Below are positions 1-5,092 of a stretch of DNA of 5,993 bases, piece after piece. The stretch is from SAR86 cluster bacterium (GTDB taxonomy: Bacteria; Pseudomonadota; Gammaproteobacteria; SAR86; D2472), in contig JAQWJG010000063.1 of assembly GCA_029248485.1 (NCBI GenBank), positions 1 to 5,993 on the forward strand, in the 5' to 3' direction. The notes under the pieces were generated by a model that searched no databases, was not told the DNA's origin, and saw nothing but the letters and a program-made list of their open reading frames with translations. Every line of letters begins with the position of its first letter. The stretch's first letter is position 1. The translations under genes and the position numbers were made by a program.

Positions 1-685
1 GCCTCTCACGATTTGCATCATTCAATGTCTTACCAGTATTAATGCATACTTTCGTCTCATGAATATCAAAATCTTCTTTTTGAGAGAACATAGTGTCATT
101 GGATACAATAACTGGAATAAGAAATTCAGACGCTAATGGCAAAATACATTGTATAAATTCTTCCTCAAAGCTTTTACCTACCCTTTGAAATTCAATACAA
201 AAATCATCCTGAAAGGTTTCCTTGAAAGAGAGTAATTCTGTTTTTAAATCTTGATTCTTTTTAAGTTTAGCTAGATTAAAAATAGTTGATGAGGGGCCCC
301 CAGCAATTACTATAATATTTCCAGCACAACTACTTAAATCTTCACAAGTTATAGAAATATAGCCATTTTCTTGCTGGAGTTGAGATTTTGAGATAATACC
401 CATTAAAGACTTTAACCCTTCATTATTTTTTGCAAGGCAAAGAATTTCACCAAATTCTCCAGCATGTGATTTTAAGTTAAGAGTAGTGCCTGCTATAGGC
501 TTAATACCTGCTGCCTCGGCCTTCTTAAAAAATTTCACCATGCCAAACATATTATTCAGATCAGTCAGAGCGACCGCAGGCATATTTAACTTCTGAGCAT
601 TTTCAATAATCTCATTGATTCTAAGCAATCCCCTGGAAATACTAAATTCAGATGAAACTCTAAGATGAATAAAAGAAGTTTGCAT
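1..685 (-). CDS. dnaE: DNA polymerase III alpha subunit, N-terminal part (runs off the window)
   Basis: This is the catalytic subunit of the replicative DNA polymerase. Only the first 228 codons are present. I translated the frame by hand from ATG 685-683, and it stays open to the left edge. The visible part is the N-terminal PHP domain. It opens with MQTSFIHLRVSSEFS, which matches the E. coli DnaE opening, followed by MPAVALTDLNNMFG (about 35-48), AAGIKPIAGTTLNL (about 58-71), and, near the edge, PVIVSNDTMF and DFDIHETKV. These line up with E. coli DnaE almost without gaps. Several PHP metal-ligand positions are lost (HLRVSS instead of HLRVHS; no His after LTD), so this domain is probably not catalytic, as in E. 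coli. The polymerase aspartates lie outside the window. The gene follows rnhB by 4 nt. The start is uncertain: an in-frame TTG at 697-695 would add four residues, and an AAAGGAG lies 15 nt before the ATG but only 3 nt before the TTG. Confidence 0.95.
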   Translation of the reverse strand, partial: MQTSFIHLRVSSEFSISRGLLRINEIIENAQKLNMPAVALTDLNNMFGMVKFFKKAEAAGIKPIAGTTLNLKSHAGEFGEILCLAKNNEGLKSLMGIISKSQLQQENGYISITCEDLSSCAGNIIVIAGGPSSTIFNLAKLKKNQDLKTELLSFKETFQDDFCIEFQRVGKSFEEEFIQCILPLASEFLIPVIVSNDTMFSQKEDFDIHETKVCINTGKTLNDANRER

Positions 686-689
686 AAAA

Positions 690-1232
690 TTAAACAATGA
701 CTCCTTTGAATGACTTGCGATGAAAGGATGTATAACCTGACTCTTTCAGAGTAGTTAGGTGATGGGCAGTTCCATACCCTTTGTTTTTTGCAAAATTATA
801 AATTGGGTATTTTTTATCTATCTCTTTCATGAAATCATCTCTATGTACTTTGGCGATAATTGAGGCTGCTGAAATTTCTGAAATTAGCTTATCACCTCCA
901 ATAACTGCCTTACAATTTACTTCAACATTTGGAGTAAATTTTCCATCAACATAAACTAAATCTGGTGTGATGGGTAAATTCATTATAGCCTCTTGCATGG
1001 CAAGCAAAGTTGCTTGATGAATATTTATCTCGTCAATTTTATCATTTGAGATGCTAGCAAAACTATAAATAGATTGTTCTTTAATTATTTTAGATAGAAT
1101 TTCTCTTCTAGAGGGAGAAATCTCCTTTGAATCTTTTAATTCTGAAATAGGATTCTTTAAAATCACAGCTGCAGCTGTAACTGGACCAGCCAGGGATCCT
1201 CTGCCAACCTCATCGACTCCAGCAATAATCAC
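690..1232 (-). CDS. rnhB: Ribonuclease HII
   Basis: This cytoplasmic type 2 RNase H cuts RNA in RNA-DNA hybrids and starts the removal of single ribonucleotides misincorporated into DNA. The 180-residue protein is a complete, slightly short family member (E. coli has 198). It shows the N-terminal AGVDEVGRGSLAGPV motif, with catalytic D7 and E8 and the GRG junction-sensing motif at 10-12. The other expected acidic residues are D96 in VYVDG and D114 in IGGD. The SAASIIAKVHRDD block (about 121-133) and KGYGTAHH (151-158), with the conserved junction tyrosine Y153, follow. The C-terminal HRKSFKGV matches the family. The start codon is GTG (1232-1230), overlapping the lpxB TGA stop as GTGA, with no obvious Shine-Dalgarno sequence, so translation is probably coupled to lpxB. 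Only five residues precede the catalytic motif, and no earlier start is available. Placement before dnaE is the usual gammaproteobacterial arrangement. Confidence 0.97.
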   Translation of the reverse strand: MIIAGVDEVGRGSLAGPVTAAAVILKNPISELKDSKEISPSRREILSKIIKEQSIYSFASISNDKIDEINIHQATLLAMQEAIMNLPITPDLVYVDGKFTPNVEVNCKAVIGGDKLISEISAASIIAKVHRDDFMKEIDKKYPIYNFAKNKGYGTAHHLTTLKESGYTSFHRKSFKGVIV

Positions 1233-2353
1233 AATAGATTATCTATTGCGCCAGCAGCCACCTCAAAACCCTCTCCAAGCATAGAATCATTAATCTGAGA
1301 TAGATAAGACTGATATTTTTCGTGTTCAGATGATATTTTATAAAAACTATTAACAATAGCTTCAGGTGTTAAGTCACGCTGAATTAACTCAGGGAAAATG
1401 TGGTCCTGCAAGAGTAGATTGGGCAATCCAACAAATGGGGTTCTGAGCAATCTACTCAAAATAGCATAATTTAGCTTATTGGTTTTGTAGCAAATAATAG
1501 GTACAGACCCCAAAACTGCTGCTTCTAACGAAGCTGTACCCGAAGTAACAATAGAAATCGAAGATAATGAAAGAAAATCTTGAGCAGAATCAATAGATAG
1601 TTTGTATGGGATTTCATTAATGCCTTTTGTTGATTCAATCATCTCGGCTAATTTTTTGTTTGCAGCTGGTATTAAAAAAAATGTATTAGCATTTATATTT
1701 AGAAGTTTTTTTGCTGCATCGAGATAAACTGGCATCAACTGAGAAATTTCACTGACTCTACTTCCAGGCAAAATACTAATAAAATCCCTTGAAGCATCCA
1801 AGCTATGTTTTTTGATTACTTCATCATTATTTTGTGGTCTCAGCTGGCTAAATGGATGACCTAAAAAAAAGCTTTGCATGTTTTTTTGATCATAAAAATC
1901 ACATTCAAACTTAAATAAGCACATGGTTAAATCTACATAAGCCTGTATAGATTTAATCCTATTTTCTCTCCATCCCCACACAGATGGGCTAACTACCTGA
2001 ATTGTTTTAACTTTCCTTGATTTGAGCTTTTTATGAAAAAACATATTGAAATCAGGTGAGTCAACTCCAATAAAAATATCGATATCATTAGAAATAAAAA
2101 GATTCAGTAGTTTTTTTCTAATTGAAAGAATTGTTGGAAGATTAATTAATGGGTCAATCAGACCCATTACATGGAGATCTTGATAATTAATTTCTGGAGG
2201 TGTGACAATATTTTTAGAAGCAACTTCGGGGCCTCCTAGGCCATATAAATCTAAATCAAAAATATCTTGCAAGGATTCAACAAGTTTGGAGCCCAGCCTA
2301 TCTCCTGAATGCTCAGCAGCAATGATGCCTACTTTTATCTTTCTTTTTGACAC
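1229..2353 (-). CDS. lpxB: Lipid-A-disaccharide synthase
   Basis: This membrane-associated GT19 glycosyltransferase joins UDP-2,3-diacylglucosamine and lipid X (2,3-diacylglucosamine 1-phosphate) to give the lipid A disaccharide with release of UDP. The 374-residue protein is close to the E. coli length (382). Family motifs in order are IAAEHSGDRLG (11-21, replacing the usual AGExSGD), FIGVDSPDFN (94-103) with the likely catalytic Asp98, VVSPSVWGWRENR (120-132), LGHPF (164-168), ILPGSR (194-199) with the important Arg199, TSGTASLEA (270-278), and GLPNLLL (309-315). The start is GTG at 2353-2351, immediately after the lpxA TAG stop with no intervening base. AGAGG lies 13 nt upstream, too far to be a good ribosome site, so coupled translation is likely. 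The start fits homology: the Rossmann-like KVGIIAAE strand begins seven residues in. The 3' end overlaps rnhB by 4 nt. Confidence 0.97.
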   Translation of the reverse strand: MSKRKIKVGIIAAEHSGDRLGSKLVESLQDIFDLDLYGLGGPEVASKNIVTPPEINYQDLHVMGLIDPLINLPTILSIRKKLLNLFISNDIDIFIGVDSPDFNMFFHKKLKSRKVKTIQVVSPSVWGWRENRIKSIQAYVDLTMCLFKFECDFYDQKNMQSFFLGHPFSQLRPQNNDEVIKKHSLDASRDFISILPGSRVSEISQLMPVYLDAAKKLLNINANTFFLIPAANKKLAEMIESTKGINEIPYKLSIDSAQDFLSLSSISIVTSGTASLEAAVLGSVPIICYKTNKLNYAILSRLLRTPFVGLPNLLLQDHIFPELIQRDLTPEAIVNSFYKISSEHEKYQSYLSQINDSMLGEGFEVAAGAIDNLL

Positions 2354-3121
2354 CTATCGAAGTAGGCCTCTTTTAGATCTTTCCACTGAGGAAATAAAAG
2401 TAGCAAGCACCGGATTATTGTCTTGATTCAAAACGTGTAATTTTTTAACTGCATCCTCAAGAGAGTAGCCTTTTCTATAGATAATCCGATAGGCTTTTTT
2501 AACCAAGTTTATGGAATCATTATCAAAATTATTTCGCTGCATTCCAACAGTATTCAGGCCTATTGGTCTAGCTGGATTAGCCGCAACTTTTACAAATGCC
2601 GGTACATCCATGGTAATTAATGTATTCAAGCCTGTGAATGAATAGTCTCCTAAAGAGCAGAATTGATGAACTAGAGTGACTGCGCCAAGAATAACATTAT
2701 TTCCAACTGTGACATGTCCAGCTAATCCGGCAGTATTTGCAAATACATTTTCATTGCCAACCACGCAATCATGGGCAATATGAGAGTAAGCCATAAATAA
2801 ATTTCCATTGCCGATAACTGTCTTGGACTTGTCCTGAACTGTCCCGCGGTGGACTGTAACACCTTCTCGAAAAATATTATTTATACCAATTTCTAGGGTA
2901 GTTGCTTCACCATTATATTTTTTATCAGGAGTATCTTCACCGATAGTAGAAAATTGATAAAAAATATTTCCTTCACTGATCTTAGTTGGGCCCTTGATTA
3001 CAACGTGAGAATGAAGAATGCAATTAGCGCCTATTTCAACATCAGGTCCAATGAGGCAAAAAGGACCAATTTTGACCGATGGGTCGATTTTTGCAGATGG
3101 GTCAATAACAGAATCATTCAT
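2354..3121 (-). CDS. lpxA: Acyl-ACP--UDP-N-acetylglucosamine O-acyltransferase
   Basis: This cytoplasmic homotrimer performs the first step of lipid A synthesis, moving an (R)-3-hydroxyacyl chain from ACP to the 3-OH of UDP-GlcNAc. The 255-residue protein has a left-handed beta-helix of hexapeptide repeats (about 5-180) and a C-terminal helical domain (about 181-255). Visible active-site residues are the catalytic His117 in SHIAHD (E. coli His125), His114 (E. coli His122), His136 in LAGHV (His144), His152 in VHQFC (His160) and Arg196 (Arg204). HRGTVQ (91-96) and GEDTPDKKY closely match Pseudomonas LpxA. At the acyl-length ruler position (E. coli Gly173, Pseudomonas Met169) this protein has Leu165. 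I chose ATG 3121-3119, two bases after the fabZ stop. It gives a length like Pseudomonas (258), while the longer frame from TTG 3145 adds only eight residues inside the fabZ coding region. The Shine-Dalgarno sequence is weak. The stop directly abuts the lpxB start. Confidence 0.97.
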   Translation of the reverse strand: MNDSVIDPSAKIDPSVKIGPFCLIGPDVEIGANCILHSHVVIKGPTKISEGNIFYQFSTIGEDTPDKKYNGEATTLEIGINNIFREGVTVHRGTVQDKSKTVIGNGNLFMAYSHIAHDCVVGNENVFANTAGLAGHVTVGNNVILGAVTLVHQFCSLGDYSFTGLNTLITMDVPAFVKVAANPARPIGLNTVGMQRNNFDNDSINLVKKAYRIIYRKGYSLEDAVKKLHVLNQDNNPVLATFISSVERSKRGLLR

Positions 3122-3123
3122 AT

Positions 3124-3564
3124 TTACTTGGGTCGGTCTGCACAAAGTATGGATGCCTCACAGACATTTTTTCCATCTACTTCAGCCTTACAATCAAATT
3201 TCCAAATTCCTCTTTTTTCAGATCTAATACTTGCATGTAAATTAATTATTTCGCCAGGGCTTACAGGATTTTTAAATCTTACTTTATCAGCACCGGCAAA
3301 ATAATAGATACTTCCCTCTTCAGGAGTCTTTCCCATAGTCATAAACCCTAAAATGCCTGCAGCTTGTGCAAGAGCTTCAATAATTAAAACGCCCGGCATG
3401 ACTGGTTTATTAGGAAAATGGCCATTAAAAAAATCTTCATTAATTGAAACATTTTTTTGAGCATGGATAGTTTTGCCCAATTCAACTGAAACAATTTTAT
3501 CTACAAACAAAAATGGATATCTATGCGGTAAATGTTTTAGTATGTCTGAAAATTCATAGCTCAT
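3124..3564 (-). CDS. fabZ: 3-hydroxyacyl-[ACP] dehydratase FabZ
   Basis: This cytoplasmic hotdog-fold enzyme of type II fatty acid synthesis dehydrates (R)-3-hydroxyacyl-ACP to trans-2-enoyl-ACP. It therefore competes with LpxA and LpxD for the same hydroxyacyl-ACP. The 146-residue protein (E. coli 151) shows [11 protein letters not shown] (12-22), [21 protein letters not shown] split around the active-site pair His49 and Glu63, [15 protein letters not shown] (87-101), and the C-terminal VCEASILCA. The start is ATG 3564-3562, which overlaps the lpxD TGA as ATGA and has AAGGA seven bases upstream. A longer frame to TTG 3606 would add 14 residues with no counterpart in the family and is rejected. 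The TAA stop is 2 nt before lpxA. Its place between lpxD and lpxA is the standard gammaproteobacterial order. Confidence 0.97.
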   Translation of the reverse strand: MSYEFSDILKHLPHRYPFLFVDKIVSVELGKTIHAQKNVSINEDFFNGHFPNKPVMPGVLIIEALAQAAGILGFMTMGKTPEEGSIYYFAGADKVRFKNPVSPGEIINLHASIRSEKRGIWKFDCKAEVDGKNVCEASILCADRPK

Positions 3565-4493
3565 TTTAACTTCCTTTGCTTGATGAAGACCGAAGACTTG
3601 GCCCAATCTTTTTGTTCTTGTGCAGGCATTATACCGACATAATTTCCAGCCTTATCAATACTTTTTGTAATAAGAGTATGAGCACCAATTAAAACATTGT
3701 CAGCAATCTTTAAATGACCTAGGATTCCAGACAAACCTCCCATTTGTAAATTTTTTCCTATGGTCGTTGAGCCAGCAATAGCACAAGATGCTGCGATTGC
3801 TGAATTCTCACCCAAAATTACATTGTGGGCAATGTGGACTTGATTATCTAGCTTCACTCCATTGTGAATTTCTGTGTTATCTATAGCTCCTCTGTCAATC
3901 GTGCACCCTGCTCCAATTTCTACGTTATCACCAACTATTAATTTGCCCAATTGTTCAATTTTGATGTAAGCATCATTTTGTGGAGCATAGCCGAAACCAT
4001 CTGAACCGAGTATTGAATTAAAATGAATAATGGTATTTTTTCCAATCTCTACGTTCATTACCAAAGAAGAATTTGCATGAATAATAGAATTTTTACCTAT
4101 TTTACAATCAGGGCCAATGTAGACATTGGGACCAATGACAACAGACTCATGAACCTCGGATGTTTCATGGATATAGAAAGAATTAGGTTTGTCAGCATAT
4201 GGATTTCTATGTTTTGCAAACAATGAGGAAATTATTGCATAAGCAACATAAGGATCATCTGCAATAATCCCTGATGTTTTAAGCTCCGAGGATAATTCAG
4301 GCCTAACAATAATTGCAGAAGCAGATGAATCAGTTATAAATTTTTTGTATTTTGAGTTGGCTACAAATGAAATGCATCCAATGGATGCATTTTGAATTGT
4401 TGCTATTGAGTTGATGACGACCGCAGGATCGCCAACCAACTTACCATTAACCTTATCAGCTAAGTCTTTTAGGCTATACGATGGCCCGGACAA
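3561..4493 (-). CDS. lpxD: UDP-3-O-(3-hydroxyacyl)glucosamine N-acyltransferase
   Basis: This homotrimeric cytoplasmic enzyme catalyses the third lipid A step, adding an (R)-3-hydroxyacyl chain from ACP to the 2-amino group of UDP-3-O-acylglucosamine. The 310-residue protein has an N-terminal uridine-binding domain (about 1-105) with ISFVANSKY (41-49; F43, N46 and Y49 fit the uracil pocket described in Chlamydia LpxD). A hexapeptide left-handed beta-helix follows (about 110-285), with LGSDGFGYA (162-170), TIDRGA (198-203) and the catalytic His223 in HIAHN (E. coli His239). The C-terminal tail is about 15 residues shorter than in E. coli (341 aa). Leu274 occupies the E. coli Met290 ruler position. 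The start is TTG 4493-4491, two bases after the skp stop. No ATG is available, and [13 protein letters not shown] lines up with the E. coli N terminus. No Shine-Dalgarno sequence is visible, so coupling to skp is likely. The end overlaps fabZ by 4 nt. Confidence 0.96.
   Translation of the reverse strand: MSGPSYSLKDLADKVNGKLVGDPAVVINSIATIQNASIGCISFVANSKYKKFITDSSASAIIVRPELSSELKTSGIIADDPYVAYAIISSLFAKHRNPYADKPNSFYIHETSEVHESVVIGPNVYIGPDCKIGKNSIIHANSSLVMNVEIGKNTIIHFNSILGSDGFGYAPQNDAYIKIEQLGKLIVGDNVEIGAGCTIDRGAIDNTEIHNGVKLDNQVHIAHNVILGENSAIAASCAIAGSTTIGKNLQMGGLSGILGHLKIADNVLIGAHTLITKSIDKAGNYVGIMPAQEQKDWAKSSVFIKQRKLK
3570..3577 (-). promoter_or_regulatory. Shine-Dalgarno sequence of fabZ
   Basis: The minus strand reads AAAGGAAG here, with the AAGGA core seven bases before ATG 3564. 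It lies inside the last codons of lpxD. It decides the fabZ start in favour of the ATG in the ATGA overlap over the longer TTG-initiated frame. Confidence 0.75.
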
Positions 4494-4495
4494 AC

Positions 4496-5029
4496 TTAGT
4501 TGTTGTCTGCGCCATTAGCTGCAGCGACATCAAGCATAGAAGTTACATCATCTGTAAGATCAAGGGCCGTATCAGCAAATAAGATATTTTCCCTTCCAAG
4601 AAGTAGCTTCACTTCTTTAGCAGCAATTAACTCAGAAAGAATCTTTTGAAGAGAAGGATTGAGATCTCTAAATACTTTGTCAGCGGTTTCACTTTGTTTA
4701 GCTTGAACCTTGCCAACAATAAACTCTATATCTTTACCTTTTTCTTGGATATCTCTTTGCATATCAGCGATTTCTTCTTGCGACAGAGTCTCAGCATCTT
4801 TTTGGAGTTTTTCTGCAAGGGCTTGACGCTCAGTTTGCAACAAGGTCGCTCTCTCAATATTGGCTGCATATTCAGTTTCTTCTTCTAGAGCCGTAAAAGC
4901 ATCTTGAGCAACTTGGGTTGCTAAAACAGCATTACGCATATCAATTACAGCAATACCCTCTGCAGCAAAAGCTGGGATAGCTGCAAGCAATGATGCAATT
5001 AATAATGGTACAAATAATAATTTTTTCAT
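4496..5029 (-). CDS. skp: Periplasmic chaperone Skp / OmpH family protein
   Basis: OmpH/Skp proteins are trimeric periplasmic chaperones that hold unfolded outer-membrane proteins on their way to the Bam complex. The 177-residue protein begins with a clear Sec signal peptide: MKK, a hydrophobic core (about 4-18), and a likely cleavage after AFA at residue 22. The mature start AEGIAVIDMRNAV matches the first strand of the Skp body (E. coli ADKIAIVNMG). Residues about 45-125 are charged, Ala/Gln/Glu-rich and helical, consistent with the coiled-coil tentacles. A C-terminal segment returns to the body domain. Overall sequence identity to E. coli Skp is low, so the family call rests on fold pattern and position between bamA and lpxD. 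The mature part is strongly acidic (about 31 Asp+Glu against 16 Lys+Arg by my count), whereas E. coli Skp is basic. ATG 5029 has a good Shine-Dalgarno sequence (AAGGGG, 6 nt spacing). Confidence 0.9.
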   Translation of the reverse strand: MKKLLFVPLLIASLLAAIPAFAAEGIAVIDMRNAVLATQVAQDAFTALEEETEYAANIERATLLQTERQALAEKLQKDAETLSQEEIADMQRDIQEKGKDIEFIVGKVQAKQSETADKVFRDLNPSLQKILSELIAAKEVKLLLGRENILFADTALDLTDDVTSMLDVAAANGADNN

Positions 5030-5035
5030 CTTAAA

Positions 5036-5041
5036 CCCCTT
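5036..5041 (-). promoter_or_regulatory. Shine-Dalgarno sequence of skp
   Basis: The minus strand reads AAGGGG, six bases before ATG 5029. It is one of the best-placed ribosome binding sites in the window and fixes the skp start ahead of the signal peptide. Confidence 0.7.
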
Positions 5042-5056
5042 AAATGGTTGTTACAT

Positions 5057-5065
5057 TTTATATCA
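5057..5065 (-). promoter_or_regulatory. Possible extended -10 promoter upstream of skp
   Basis: In the only sizeable gap (bamA-skp, 63 nt) the minus strand reads TGATATAAA, a TGn plus TATAAA extended -10 pattern. No good -35 is present; TTAGTG at the 17 nt position is poor. A start about seven bases downstream would leave a leader of about 20 nt containing the skp ribosome site. Such motifs arise easily by chance in AT-rich DNA, so this is a candidate for an internal promoter of the skp-lpx genes, not a firm call. Confidence 0.25.
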
Positions 5066-5092
5066 ATTGAAATAAAAAACACTAACTAATCT

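Noticed and set aside
2202..2426. Plus-strand open frame of 74 codons
   Set aside because: It is antisense to the lpxB 5' end and lpxA 3' end, whose minus-strand proteins match known families end to end, and its product has no recognisable motif.
3122..3145. Longer lpxA start at TTG 3145
   Set aside because: The eight extra residues are just another frame of the fabZ end, and ATG 3121 gives the family-like N terminus.
2954..3304. Overlapping plus-strand open frames of 116 and 69 codons
   Set aside because: They are antisense to lpxA and fabZ; the repetitive composition is only the mirror of the hexapeptide repeats.
3565..3606. Longer fabZ start at TTG 3606
   Set aside because: It would overlap lpxD by 46 nt and add residues absent from the family; ATG 3564 has a good ribosome site and an ATGA overlap.
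4023..4226. Plus-strand open frame of 67 codons
   Set aside because: It is antisense to the hexapeptide region of lpxD, with no motif and no plausible ribosome site noted.
4646..4888. Plus-strand open frame of 80 codons rich in Phe and Leu, membrane-like at first sight
   Set aside because: It is the antisense of the Glu/Lys/Gln-rich coiled-coil part of Skp, which automatically reads as Phe/Leu-rich on the other strand.
5073..5085. T-rich run after bamA on the minus strand as a terminator
   Set aside because: No stem-loop with paired GC bases precedes the T run, so there is no support for intrinsic termination between bamA and skp.
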